64,000 bases of DNA, from positions 1-64,000 of the forward strand of contig MU603966.1 in NCBI GenBank assembly GCA_025201845.1. The letters are read 5' to 3'. Each line of letters opens with the position of its first letter. Positions within the stretch are counted from its first letter, which is position 1. Positions 10,801-20,782 of the stretch are shown piece by piece. This stretch comes from Martensiomyces pterosporus (taxonomy: Eukaryota > Kickxellomycota > Kickxellomycetes > Kickxellales > Kickxellaceae). The notes beneath the pieces were generated by a model that was not told the origin of the DNA, ran no database searches, and saw only the letters and a list, made by a program, of their open reading frames with translations. A program made the translations under genes and the position numbers.

Positions 10801-11374
10801 TCTACCGGGCACCCGAAGTCATACTTGGGCTTCCGTATGGCACGGGGATCGACATGTGGTCGCTGGGGTGCATCGCTGCCGAGCTTCTCACCGGGTACCC
10901 GCTGTTTCCGGGGGAGAACGAGCGCGAGCAGCTCTCGTGCATCGTCGAGGTGCTTGGCCCGCCGCCTGCCTACATGCTTGAGCGCGCTCCGCGGTGCGCT
11001 GACTTTGCTGAGCCCGCGCCGTATGCAGTCACGCCGATACCCACGGGCAACATGATGCTGCTTCCTAATGGGTCGTGTGTGGTGGGCAGCGTGGTTATCA
11101 AGCCGTATACGAACTCGAAGGGCAAGCGGCGCCGGCCCGGGTCGCGGCCGTTGGCGCAGGTCCTGGCGCGTGCGCGCGATCCCCGCCTGGTCGACTTTGT
11201 CATGCGCACGCTTGCCTGGGACCCGGCTATGCGCATGTCGCCGGAGGATGCCTTGCGCCATCCGTGGATCACGGACATGCCCATGCAGAGGCAGCAGCAT
11301 GGCGTGGTCGCGCCGCCCCATGCGCATCTGGGCGCCCCGCAGCCTGGGTATGTGATGATGCCTGCTGGGTACTC

Positions 11375-11406
<32 letters not shown>

Positions 11407-11561
11407 TGGCTCATGGAGCAGGCCATCCGCATCCACCCAATGCTGCTGCTGCTGCTGCTGCCTCGGGCGGGTACATCCAGCAGATGGCCCACCAGCAGCA
11501 CCAGCAGCAGCACCAGCAGCAGGCAGCGTATGGCAATCTCGCTCGGACGCGCAAGGCCTGA
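7836..11561 (+). CDS. DYRK-family protein kinase (Pom1/DYRK2-like)
   Basis: Dual-specificity tyrosine-regulated Ser/Thr kinase, 1241 aa from the first ATG of the mature message. Residues 1 to about 730 are disordered, Ala/Ser/Gln-rich. A DYRK homology box (LTPQEAIARYG, then NYGFDDERGDYI) precedes the kinase domain at about 790-1142. Visible are the glycine loop GKGSFGQV, VAIKII lysine, catalytic loop IIHADLKPEN, metal site DLGSSCFE, activation-loop YTY and SRFYRAPE. HAD and DLG replace the usual HCD and DFG. About 35 extra residues separate the catalytic and metal loops, and there is a basic insert near the C-lobe. The tail is Gln/His/Ala-rich. DYRK2/Pom1 kinases act in polarity and cell-cycle control; that role is inferred here. 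The frame is open upstream of 7836 without an ATG, so an extra coding exon is possible. Confidence 0.85.
11375..11403 (+). repeat. CAG repeat encoding polyglutamine
   Basis: Nine consecutive CAG codons in the kinase C-terminal tail. Further interrupted CAG runs and a GCT run encoding polyalanine follow. Confidence 0.85.
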
Positions 11562-11957
11562 GAAAATGCGCCGCCTCCAACGCCCGCCTTCTGTTTTACG
11601 TGCGACACCGCACGCCCCTTCGACTTTGCACACACCACCCACATGCCCTTCTCGCCCTTTCTTTGCGCATACTCTTCCGCAGCACATATATCTACTTAAT
11701 CATCCCCCCGCTCCTGCACTGAAGACTTGCCTGCCACCTGCATGCGGTGGCCAGGCGGGCTTGGGCAAAAGCGCGTCAGCTGTATCGTCATCAGCACCAC
11801 AGGCTTTTTGGGAATCGCCGTTGATTGATGGCTGCTGCTTTCTCTCTCGCTCGCGCTATTTGTTGTCTTTATTTGTCGCTTTTTCTGTTACAAGCACATT
11901 AATACCAATTTGTACTGGCTGCCCCGCTTTACACTCACTCGCGTTTGCACCTTGGGA
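11562..11957. other. Intergenic region between kinase and TRS120
   Basis: 3' end of the kinase transcript and C/T-rich promoter of TRS120. No additional gene seen. Confidence 0.6.
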
Positions 11958-14900
11958 ATGGACAGCTCCGCGGAGGGAACCTTGGCGCCAGAGAATGCTG
12001 CCCAGCACACAAATGACAGCCCGTCCTTGTCAGACCACTCCTCATTCAGCGACAGCAAAATCGAGAGCATCGCCCGCCAGCACTGCTTTGCCGCGTCAAC
12101 CGCAACGCCCGTAGACGCAGCCGGCATCCACGTCCTCCTGGTGCCCGTCGGTCCTGTGCGGCAAGGGCGGCTGGCTAGATGGGCGAATGCAATTGCGCAA
12201 TTCTCGCGCATGCAAATCTCGGACATTCTTCCCCACGTCGACCAGGCAGCGGCGTCGAGCTACGGGGCGGGCGCCGGAGCCAGCATGGAGGTGGAGGGGG
12301 CAATCCGGTTCTCATTCTCCACCAGCGCGCATGAGGAGTATGAGTACTTGGAGGGGCTGCAGACATATAGGCAGGTATTGGGGGTCATTGGCGTCGTGGA
12401 CTGCCAGCTGTGCGATGATGTGCCCGCGGCGTATGACGAGTTCCTGCATGTTCTGTCGCGGCACACCACGGCGGTTGCATACAGGTGCTTGGCGTTTGAT
12501 CCGAGGCCAGATCAGCTGGACAACATCCCCGGTGTCACTATGATTCCAAACGCCGGCGGCAGCTTGCTGTTTTACCTGCAGACGCTGCTGAGCGACTTTG
12601 CGGGCACCATGGTGTCGGCCCTCAATCTCATGGCGAAGTCGATTGAGGATAGGGCGGACTTGCAGACACCCGCCACGGAGCACCCGCCAGAGCTGAGGCA
12701 GTCCTTGGCGTCGTCGTTTGAGCATGATGCGGCATCGCTGGTTAGCTCGGCCTACTCGGAGAGCCGTGACGACCGGGGCGAGATGTACGAGACCAGCTCG
12801 GTGGCTGCAAATGAGATGGCGCGTAGGCTATCGCATGTGGGCTCGGTGCGCCGTGGGTCGGCAACCAGCCTGCCTGCTGCCGATGTGCAAGCGAGTGCCG
12901 ATGCCTCGTTGAGCAACTCTGGTCGCGGCAGGCATGGCGGCGAGATCGACAGGGAGTCTATTGCCTCGCCAGTGGGCAAAAAGGGCTCTGCGCCGGACGA
13001 TTCCTCTGTGGCAAGCGCAGCCGGACGGTTTGCAGCGAGTGGGCCGAATGCGCGCGAAAAGAAAGGCGGCTCGTCGGTAAATGTCGGTCGGCTGAAAAAA
13101 CTCCAGGGCGACCTGTATCTGATGTCAGGGCGGCTGGGCGAGGCGTTCTCGGCCTACGCGACATCGGTCGAGGCAAGCAGGGCCCTGAACGACTATCTAT
13201 GGCAGGCAGCAGCGCTGGAAGGCTACTGTGCAGCGCTGCTGCAGCTGTGCGAAAGACCAAATGAGCGCAGGCTGTTGCATGCCTTCCTCTCGTGCGCGCC
13301 TCGGACTACACTGAAAGAAAATGCAGCCTCGTTTGCGCGAATTGGAGCCAATACAGCACCAGCGGGCACGCCAGCTGCTGCATCAACAGCTATCAGGGCA
13401 GCCTCGTCTAACCCAGCAAACGCCAGCTCTGGAGCAGCTGCGAGTCCCGAAGACACCGTCGATCTAGCAGACATGCTAAACCAGATAGGCGCATTGTTCT
13501 ACCAGGTCCCTCTGCTGTATGAGCACAGCTACTCGTTTGCCCCGTTGCTGCATGTCGAGTCGTGCATTCGCGAAGCACTGGTACTTTGCGCAACTCGCGA
13601 GTCCTTCTTGGGCGACCCCGAGCGAGCGCTGGCCATGCTTCTGCAGACAAACAGCCTCCACCCGAGCCCAGCCGCCCAGATATCGCAAGAAACGCGGGAT
13701 GTTGTGGCTAATGTGCACAATCTGCCTCTGCGGTCGAGCATCAACGACTGGCTCCAGCGAGGGTGGGGTAGCTCCTTCTCCTCGCTCGCACTGAACGACC
13801 AGCTTGAGGTCTCGGCGGAAGTCAGCAGCATGTTCAGAAACATCGGGTACAAGCGCAAGTCGTCGTTCTTCCTCCGCCAGTTCCTTCTCCTGGCTGTGCC
13901 CATTCTGCTGCGCAGCTCAACGGCGCAAAGGACGGGCCGCGGCCGAAGCAGCAGCTCGGCCTCGAGCACATCCACGCATGGGCTGTCGTCGGGAAGAGCT
14001 GAGCACAATGGATCGAGCGCGTTTGCTGATGGGTCTAGCGCATTTGCTGCTGTTGCGGCGGCGGCGGCAGCTGCTACGGCAGCAACATCTGTGGCTATGC
14101 ATCCACCGCACTCGCCGCAGCAGCCTCTTGCTGGCATCTCTGGAGCTAAGCGCAGCACGTTTGATCTCCATGGCGCGGGGGATGCGGTTGTTATTACTCG
14201 GGAATGGTTCACTAGGCCCAAAGTTGATTTGCGCCAGGCTGTGATTGCTTGCTTGGATGCACTCATCCACTCGTTTGACACCGACTCCAAGGCCAGCACC
14301 GGCGGTCAAGAGCGCTCGAGTGGCAAAAATGTTGGGCGTGAGAGCGCGCAGAATGGCTCGCAGAATGGCTGGCTCCATTTGCAGGCAGATATCATCCGCG
14401 AGTGCCTGTCGGTTGCTGAGGCTCTGCCTAGCTACCCACACGCCATTGCTGCTGCTTTCCGCCTCGTGAGCTGCCTAAACGAACTCTCCGCCATAGTCCC
14501 GGAGTCGCAGCGACGCGCACTGGCCGATGAGCAGCATATGCTGAAGAACTACATTCAGCGGACTGCTGCTTTGTTCCATCAGCGGTACCATTTCGACCCT
14601 GCCTACCCTGGTCGGGTGTCAGAGGCGCATTCGACCAGCTCGCTGCTGAATGTGATGCAGGTGGTGGGCAGGGACGCGGCGGTTGCAGGCGACGCAATTC
14701 GCTCGCTTCTTGTCGGGATTCAGTTTTGCACGCTGCCTGACTCGCCGCCGCCCATTCAATCTGTGTCTGAGCGCCAGGACAGCCAGCCTGCGCAGGCGCT
14801 ATTCTTGCATGACCCTAGCGCCCAGGTCCAGGGGGATGCACCGCCGCCACTCATTGCTCTTCAGAAGGCACATTTCGTCGCTACGCTTGCCAATCCGTTC

Positions 14901-17180
14901 CCGTTCCCACTGGACCTCACAGACATTGCGCTGATAGGACGGGTGGTGCCTGGCGACGACGGGGAGTTGCCAGCAGGTCAACTGCAGCCTGAAGACAGCG
15001 GTATAAGCGCTGCCCACACTCGCTGCACTATTCCCGCCAACGAATCGGGACAGGTATTGTTGGAGATGATGCCCAGCGTCTCTGGAACACTGCGCATTCT
15101 GGGCATTGAGCTGTGCCTGTTCCAGCATCTGTCCGTCAAGTGTCTTTTGGCTGAGGAGGGAGAGGCTGATGCCAAGCAGCGGCTGAAGGAGCAGCCCCTT
15201 CGTCGGCGGCTAGAGACCGAGCGCAGGCAGCTGCTTGGTCTGGACGCCGCTGGTGCCGCAAATGAGTCTGCAATGTCTGTGCGGCTATCGGCAATGAATC
15301 CAGGCCACTCATTGATTACATGCGTTGCACCGCCGCTGCCCAACCTCCATGTGGTTGAGAGCAGCATTGGGCACGAAGAATCTTTGAGCCTGTTTGAGGG
15401 AGAAAGCCAGATCGTCAGCTTTACGCTGGTCAACAGCAGCAGCAGTGCGATTGCCACAAATCTGGAGATTTCCTTTGAGCCCCTGACGCCAGCCATCAAA
15501 TCTGCAGACGACTCGCGCGCTGACCCCAAGCTCTGTGATCTCGTGAATGCGGCTCTTAGCTACCTGCAGCCTGCCGTGCCGGTCAGCATCGGCCCTCAGG
15601 AATCGTATCGCTTGCAAGTGAAGGCACTGGGGATGCTCGGGGTTTGCGGCTGCGATATTGTTCTGCGCTATGGAGGCGCAGATACAGACGCGTGGGTTAG
15701 GGAGGTGAGATGGCCGCTGCGAGTCTCTGTCGCTCGTCTGCTTGTGCCCGCACAAGACATTTCGGAAGGCCTGGCGGCCAAGTATCTCGATCTCCCGCCA
15801 TATATTGCACGCTCTTTGAACAGCACTCGCAGCGTGGCGAAGTCGGTCGAGGACCTGGCGTTGGTGCTTGGAGATGCGTTACAGGCGTATGCAGAAGCGG
15901 GAGATAAGCCGGCGGATTTTACGCTGGCCCTGCAGGACCTATTCTACTTGGCTGAAGTGAACATTAGAAACGATGGCAAGACAGATGTTGATCTGGATAT
16001 TCAGGTGGACCTGTCGCCTACGCCGGGCGAGAGCGCTGAGGCCCTTTCAGCAGGAGCCAAGAGACCGAATGCACTCCTAAAGATGCTGACCGTGCATGTC
16101 CCTGGACATAGATCGCTTTCCCGCGTTGTGGTCCCTTTGCCGCGTGTCAGGCTGAGCGAGCAGATCCTTACCGCGCCAGTGCCTGGCATCGATGCCGATG
16201 GCGGTTCGGATGAGTCAGTGTTTTACCCTTGGAGCGAGATGCTGGACGAGGACGAGGGTGCAGAATCTGGCGGGGCATGGGTGAAAGGTGGGCGCAAGCC
16301 TGGAAACGGCCGCCAGTTTGTCGTGTCGGAGTCGGCCAGGCTGAGCAAGCAAGAGGCAGCAAAGCGCCGAGAGATCCACTGGCACCAGCAGGAGATTTGT
16401 GGCCGTGTGCGCATACGCTGGAAGGCGAGCCAGTCTGGCAGACAGGGCTACGTTGACCCGCGGCCGCTGTTTGGGCTTGGCGAAAGCAGCCTGGCAATCG
16501 CTCAGCACAGTGGCCTGCACATGCACACCCTGGTGAATGGAAAGCCCACGACCTATGTGGATAGGCTCTTTTCTGAAGCCAGGTGTCCTGCTGAAAGCGC
16601 ATCTACTGTCGAGCTCCTGCTATCCAACAGTTTCTCCCGGCCATTGGACGCAGATATCAGCATCCAAGCTGTGGCGGATGGCAGGCCTGCTGCTGGTGCT
16701 CTGAGCTACCCAACCCTGCAAGCTGCCGACTCGCTATTTTACTCGCCCCGCGGCGTGCAGCTCTCGATGGGTGCTGAGATCGGCACAGGGTTTGCAGCGA
16801 ATCTTCCCGCCAGCTCGTCAGATCAGCGGCGGTTCCGGTTTGGACCGTCGCTTGCAGCCCTGCCATCGACGCCAGAGAGCGCAGGTCAGCCGCTGCCCCT
16901 CAGTGGCGCATCCAACATCACCATGTTCAGCCAGAGATCCAAATCGGCCTTGCCCTTTGCAGAGGGATTTATGTTTGACAGCATCAGCAGGATGAAGCTG
17001 CCGCCGATTGCGCCCGGCACAACACACTCTCTGGAGCTCCCCATGTACGTGCTGCGCCCAGGCAGGTACCAGCTGGACTACGAGGTGACAGAGCGTCCCC
17101 AGCCCGGTCATGCGGCTGGCGGGAGGGTGCTCAGGCGCGAGGCCCTGATCATCGACAGCAGCGGCGAGCGAGAGCCCTGA
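11958..17180 (+). CDS. TRS120: TRAPP II complex subunit Trs120/TRAPPC9
   Basis: 1740 aa, uninterrupted. Trs120 is a core subunit of TRAPP II, the exchange-factor complex that activates Rab GTPases in late-Golgi traffic. The family-typical N-terminus (HVLLVPVGPVRQGRLARW) starts at about residue 57. A TPR-like helical segment (LKKLQGDLYLMSGRLGEAF) lies near 375-430, and the conserved GYKRKSSFFLRQ near 630. Long beta-rich Ig-like segments typical of the TRAPPC9 C-terminal half follow. Ser/Ala-rich disordered inserts around 260-370, 480-515 and 655-720 make it longer than yeast Trs120. The start is the first in-frame ATG; upstream frame lacks one. It converges on mL53, 88 bases from stop to stop. 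Confidence 0.92.
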   Translation: MDSSAEGTLAPENAAQHTNDSPSLSDHSSFSDSKIESIARQHCFAASTATPVDAAGIHVLLVPVGPVRQGRLARWANAIAQFSRMQISDILPHVDQAAASSYGAGAGASMEVEGAIRFSFSTSAHEEYEYLEGLQTYRQVLGVIGVVDCQLCDDVPAAYDEFLHVLSRHTTAVAYRCLAFDPRPDQLDNIPGVTMIPNAGGSLLFYLQTLLSDFAGTMVSALNLMAKSIEDRADLQTPATEHPPELRQSLASSFEHDAASLVSSAYSESRDDRGEMYETSSVAANEMARRLSHVGSVRRGSATSLPAADVQASADASLSNSGRGRHGGEIDRESIASPVGKKGSAPDDSSVASAAGRFAASGPNAREKKGGSSVNVGRLKKLQGDLYLMSGRLGEAFSAYATSVEASRALNDYLWQAAALEGYCAALLQLCERPNERRLLHAFLSCAPRTTLKENAASFARIGANTAPAGTPAAASTAIRAASSNPANASSGAAASPEDTVDLADMLNQIGALFYQVPLLYEHSYSFAPLLHVESCIREALVLCATRESFLGDPERALAMLLQTNSLHPSPAAQISQETRDVVANVHNLPLRSSINDWLQRGWGSSFSSLALNDQLEVSAEVSSMFRNIGYKRKSSFFLRQFLLLAVPILLRSSTAQRTGRGRSSSSASSTSTHGLSSGRAEHNGSSAFADGSSAFAAVAAAAAAATAATSVAMHPPHSPQQPLAGISGAKRSTFDLHGAGDAVVITREWFTRPKVDLRQAVIACLDALIHSFDTDSKASTGGQERSSGKNVGRESAQNGSQNGWLHLQADIIRECLSVAEALPSYPHAIAAAFRLVSCLNELSAIVPESQRRALADEQHMLKNYIQRTAALFHQRYHFDPAYPGRVSEAHSTSSLLNVMQVVGRDAAVAGDAIRSLLVGIQFCTLPDSPPPIQSVSERQDSQPAQALFLHDPSAQVQGDAPPPLIALQKAHFVATLANPFPFPLDLTDIALIGRVVPGDDGELPAGQLQPEDSGISAAHTRCTIPANESGQVLLEMMPSVSGTLRILGIELCLFQHLSVKCLLAEEGEADAKQRLKEQPLRRRLETERRQLLGLDAAGAANESAMSVRLSAMNPGHSLITCVAPPLPNLHVVESSIGHEESLSLFEGESQIVSFTLVNSSSSAIATNLEISFEPLTPAIKSADDSRADPKLCDLVNAALSYLQPAVPVSIGPQESYRLQVKALGMLGVCGCDIVLRYGGADTDAWVREVRWPLRVSVARLLVPAQDISEGLAAKYLDLPPYIARSLNSTRSVAKSVEDLALVLGDALQAYAEAGDKPADFTLALQDLFYLAEVNIRNDGKTDVDLDIQVDLSPTPGESAEALSAGAKRPNALLKMLTVHVPGHRSLSRVVVPLPRVRLSEQILTAPVPGIDADGGSDESVFYPWSEMLDEDEGAESGGAWVKGGRKPGNGRQFVVSESARLSKQEAAKRREIHWHQQEICGRVRIRWKASQSGRQGYVDPRPLFGLGESSLAIAQHSGLHMHTLVNGKPTTYVDRLFSEARCPAESASTVELLLSNSFSRPLDADISIQAVADGRPAAGALSYPTLQAADSLFYSPRGVQLSMGAEIGTGFAANLPASSSDQRRFRFGPSLAALPSTPESAGQPLPLSGASNITMFSQRSKSALPFAEGFMFDSISRMKLPPIAPGTTHSLELPMYVLRPGRYQLDYEVTERPQPGHAAGGRVLRREALIIDSSGEREP

Positions 17181-17268
17181 GCAGCAACGACTCAGCTAGC
17201 AATACCAAAATACCAAATGCGTATATTTTCGTTTGTTAGGAAATAGAGGGAAAGAGAAGTTGGCAGGG

Positions 17269-17668
17269 CTATTGGCCCTGGAGATCTTCCTGCTGGCTCA
17301 GCTTCTTCGAGTACTTTTGGACATGGGAGATAATGTCGTCGCCAGTCATGTCGCTGCCGTTGATATGGAACTTTTTGCCGTCCTTGAAGGTCACATCGAT
17401 CGTGGCCGGATCCTTGGCGTGGTTTGTTGTGGCAACATCGATCTTGCATGTCGGGTTGAGTGCGTTGTTCTCCTTTGAGAAAACGCGGTTCAGGAATACC
17501 CTACAAGTGACAATGACAGCGGCAAAGGGCTTCACAAGCGAATTAGTTGCATTTCTCGTCTGCTGCTCTCTTTTGCCTAGAGACTCATGAAGGCACGCAC
17601 TTTGTCGATGTCGAGTGCCTCGAGAACGGGCAGAATGCCACGCGGACGCTGGTAATTTGCTTGAGCAT
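17269..17668 (-). CDS. MRPL53: Mitochondrial large ribosomal subunit protein mL53 (two exons)
   Basis: Spliced gene, too small in each exon to stand out. Exon 1 is 17668-17601 (ATG at 17668), the intron is 17600-17501 (100 nt, GTGCGT...TTGTAG, with an ACTAAT branch site), and exon 2 is 17500-17269. The 99-aa product reads SVRVAFCPF...STSTKVFLNRV across the junction. This matches the VRVQFCPF...STRTFL pattern of human MRPL53, followed by a thioredoxin-like L51/S25/CI-B8 fold. It is a structural component of the mitochondrial 54S subunit. The junction is in frame only with the GTGCGT donor, which supports the model. Divergent from STE24, 357 bases between start codons. Confidence 0.85.
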
Positions 17669-18025
17669 TGCGGACTTGAATGTGTGTATGTGTAGAAATG
17701 CTGGCGAAAGCAGGTGTGCAAAGCAAGAGGCGACAGCAAAAAAAGTGCAGAGCAGCTTGAGCTCGCTTCTCGCAGCGATAACACCCGCTCGCCCCGCAGA
17801 GCCGAGCCGAGCCAAGGGAGAAAGCAGCGCAAACCCGCCCTGCCTGAAAAACGAGCATGCTCGCGCTGGCGTGGCGAGTGGAGAGGGGTCGCGGCAGGCC
17901 GCCTTTGCTCTTTTGCTTTCCCTGCAGCATCTGGTTATTACGCACGCCAGCACACCCTTCCTCCCGCCTCATCCGCCTTACACCTACATCTTATTCTATA
18001 CTTACCGCATTTCGCAGCCAGAGCC
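17669..18025. other. Bidirectional promoter region mL53/STE24
   Basis: Non-coding DNA between two divergent start codons. The STE24 frame is open upstream of 18026 but has no ATG. Confidence 0.55.
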
Positions 18026-19693
18026 ATGGGCGAAGAAGCCAAAGCACGGGCCGCAGCTGCCAGCGAGTCCTCCCGGAAGCAAAATAAGTTTGGAGATGAG
18101 CCCAATTCGGCAGTAGATGCCCAGGCAGCGCTTGTGATGCAGAAGGGCCTCCTGGACGATGTCATCGACGGAATCCAGCTGGGCCTGCTCACCATCACCA
18201 TCATCTGCCTCATCCTTGTGTCCATCTTCGCCAGCAGTCTTCCGGATATCTTCCCATTCACCAAGCCCGCCTATGACTTTGTTACGGGTATCCCCGGCTT
18301 TGTCCTCAACATCCCCGAGTACGTCGCCCTGATCAAGGAGGCGTTCCCGACATCGCTGGACGGGGCTGTCCTTCTGGCAACCGCAGCATCTGTCTCGCTC
18401 GGCAAATTGCTCCACAGCCTGCCGTACAAGCAGTGCGTGCTGCTCTTCTCGTGGGCAACATACCTGTGGGAGGCCAACCTGGACATTCGCCAGCGCGATC
18501 GTCTGCACGAGGTGCGGCGTCCGCTGGCCATCTCGTCGTTTGTTTCGCGCCAGGCGTACCTCGAGACCAACGCATATGGCCTTGACAAGAGCAGCCTCGA
18601 GCTGGTCAAGAATGCCGTCGGGCAGATCCAGACCACGCTTATCATTGTCTACGATGCGATTCCTTGGCTGTGGAATGCAATTGGCGACGCCATGGAGACC
18701 TATGCTGGTCTGGAGCCCGGCCATGAGATCCTGCACTCGCTTGCATTCTTTGTTGTCTCGACTCTTATTTCGACCGTGCTGGGCCTCCCATTCGACCTGT
18801 ACTCGACATTCGTCGTCGAGAAGAGGCACGGGTTCAACAAGCAGACGTACGGGCTGTTCTTCACCGACCTCGCAAAGACCCTCCTCCTTACCTTCTTCCT
18901 TGGCGGGCCTATTCTCGCCTTGTTCCTGTGGGTGATTGGCATCACAGGATCCCAGTTCTACCTGTACGCCTGGGCTCTGCTGGCTGTCGTTCAGCTCATC
19001 ATCATCGCCATCTACCCTACCTTCATCCAGCCTTTGTTCAACAAGTTCGAGCCCCTGCCTGAGGGTGAGCTGCGCACTGGCATCGAGGCTCTTGCATTGC
19101 GCCTTGGCTTCCCTCTGAAGAAGCTCTATGTGGTCGATGGCAGCAAGCGCTCGAGCCACAGCAATGCCTACGTGTTTGGGTTCTTCAAGAGCAAGCGCAT
19201 CGTGGTCTTTGACACGCTTATCGACCAGTGCACCACCGAGGAGGTTGTTGCGATCATTGGCCACGAGCTCGGCCACTGGAAGAAGAACCACGTCCTGCGT
19301 ATGCTCACCGCCGTGCAGGTCCAGACGTTCATCATCTTCTTTGCCTTCAGCCACTTTATCGGCGAGAGCGCCATGTACGAGTCGTTTGGTCTGGACACCA
19401 TGCCCGTTCTCATTGGGTTCATGTTCTTCCAGTACTTGTACCAGCCACTGGACAGCGTCCTGACTTTCTGCACAAATGTGCTGTCGCGCAAGCACGAGTT
19501 TGAGGCCGATGCGTTCTCTAAGAAGCTGGGATATGGCGAGCAGCTCGCGTCGAGTCTGATCAAGCTCCAGATCGAGAACAAGGGCAACATGAACCCGGAC
19601 CCGCTCTACTCTGCCTACCACTACTCTCACCCGCCTCTTGTTGAGCGTCTGAACGCCATCAACGACCCTGGCGTTGCTCCGAAGACCGAGTAG
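18026..19693 (+). CDS. STE24: CaaX prenyl endopeptidase Ste24/ZMPSTE24
   Basis: Integral membrane zinc metalloprotease of the M48 family (ER and inner nuclear membrane). It removes the C-terminal -aaX of farnesylated proteins and, in yeast, also trims the a-factor precursor. 555 aa, with multiple hydrophobic spans between residues 50 and 370. The zinc site HELGH is at 413-417 and the third-ligand segment EFEADAF has its Glu near 493. The sequence VVDGSKRSSHSNAYVFGFF just before the active site is a strong family signature. The N-terminus is a 40-residue hydrophilic extension, making it somewhat longer than yeast or human. The start is the first in-frame ATG. Single exon. Confidence 0.96.
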   Translation: MGEEAKARAAAASESSRKQNKFGDEPNSAVDAQAALVMQKGLLDDVIDGIQLGLLTITIICLILVSIFASSLPDIFPFTKPAYDFVTGIPGFVLNIPEYVALIKEAFPTSLDGAVLLATAASVSLGKLLHSLPYKQCVLLFSWATYLWEANLDIRQRDRLHEVRRPLAISSFVSRQAYLETNAYGLDKSSLELVKNAVGQIQTTLIIVYDAIPWLWNAIGDAMETYAGLEPGHEILHSLAFFVVSTLISTVLGLPFDLYSTFVVEKRHGFNKQTYGLFFTDLAKTLLLTFFLGGPILALFLWVIGITGSQFYLYAWALLAVVQLIIIAIYPTFIQPLFNKFEPLPEGELRTGIEALALRLGFPLKKLYVVDGSKRSSHSNAYVFGFFKSKRIVVFDTLIDQCTTEEVVAIIGHELGHWKKNHVLRMLTAVQVQTFIIFFAFSHFIGESAMYESFGLDTMPVLIGFMFFQYLYQPLDSVLTFCTNVLSRKHEFEADAFSKKLGYGEQLASSLIKLQIENKGNMNPDPLYSAYHYSHPPLVERLNAINDPGVAPKTE

Positions 19694-19853
19694 AAGCGGA
19701 TGCCTCGCTGCCTGGCTGGCAAAGTGGCCTCTCTTTTCCTTAGCAGCAGCTGCGTTGTTGTTTTCATTACACCTTGAAGCCCTACTTCTCTATCTACTCG
19801 CACAACGTTCATTAAATCTCTATGCAGCTTCTGACATGTGTTCCGCGGGTGCG

Positions 19854-20414
19854 CTAGGCCCTTGCTGAGGCAATAGAGTCCAGCACATCGCTGACAACCT
19901 TTTTCATAGTTGGCGTCATCTGGAAGCTGTCCAGGCTATCTCTGGTGCACCACGCGTGGTTCTGGTGCTCCTCAGGGCGTAGCTTGATGATGCTCGTATC
20001 CCTGACACTGGCGCAAAAGTTCAGCTGGTACGTGCAGAGCGACTGCGCTTTATCCGAGGAATCCTCGGACTCGCCCTCCTCGTATTTGGTGGACCAGTAA
20101 TGGAACCCCTCAAATTCGCTGATAACGTCGGCAACAACAAGCCCCGTTTCCTCGTGGACCTCGCGAAAGACTGCGTCAAGGATCGACTCGCCTGGGTCGA
20201 CATGTCCGCCAGGGGTCTCCCACTCGTTGGGATACAAGCGCTCAGTGGCAGCGCGCTGGACAATTAGCACGCTGGCATTGTTCGGGTCTGGCCCACTAAT
20301 TGCAACGCCAACAACCACGAAGTCCGGGCGCGGGTCGCCTTTGAATGTGGCGATGAAGTCGTCGGCGCTCTGGGTTTGGCGCAGCCTCAGCAAACCAGCT
20401 TGATCTTGCGACAT
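19854..20414 (-). CDS. Nudix hydrolase
   Basis: 186 aa from ATG 20414. A complete Nudix box (GX5EX7REVHEETGL) spans residues 70-92, preceded by LYPNEWETPGGH. Nudix enzymes hydrolyse nucleoside diphosphates linked to another moiety; the substrate here cannot be told. A second in-frame ATG at 20546 would add 44 residues rich in Cys and Arg with no domain. I prefer 20414 because the Nudix fold is complete without them. A mitochondrial leader encoded by the longer form cannot be excluded. Converges with STE24; divergent from GRC3. Confidence 0.88.
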   Translation of the reverse strand: MSQDQAGLLRLRQTQSADDFIATFKGDPRPDFVVVGVAISGPDPNNASVLIVQRAATERLYPNEWETPGGHVDPGESILDAVFREVHEETGLVVADVISEFEGFHYWSTKYEEGESEDSSDKAQSLCTYQLNFCASVRDTSIIKLRPEEHQNHAWCTRDSLDSFQMTPTMKKVVSDVLDSIASARA

Positions 20415-20782
20415 GGTTGGCCTGCAGCGTTTACTTACTCTCTGGCGGCAGTGTAGGGAGGTTAGAAAGCAAGGAGAGCAAGCTGCATTGGATCTGAACA
20501 TCCGCCCGACACCAGCAGGCCTCTGCTGCTTCGCTTGCTGCGGCATCGTTGGTCCAGCTAATGGCAGGATGTGTGGCTTTGTGCATGTTCCATCACTGTC
20601 ATTCTCCAGATGGCTCGAGCTGCCTGGCTGCTAAGCCGGTGCTCCTGGGTTCAGGTGCGAGCCGAGAGATGGATCAATAATTTTCTTCTCGCTTTTTTCT
20701 CCTGCCAGCTTTTTCCTCATTTCCGCCTCCGCTTTTTCTTCAATATTCTCGTTTGGCATCCGAGCACTAGAAATCAGCGGCC

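Noticed and set aside
20595..20665. tRNA-Ser-like string (GATGGCTCGAG ... CTGCTAA ... GGGTTC) upstream of GRC3
   Set aside because: The anticodon stem and acceptor stem do not pair; only scattered tRNA-like words match.
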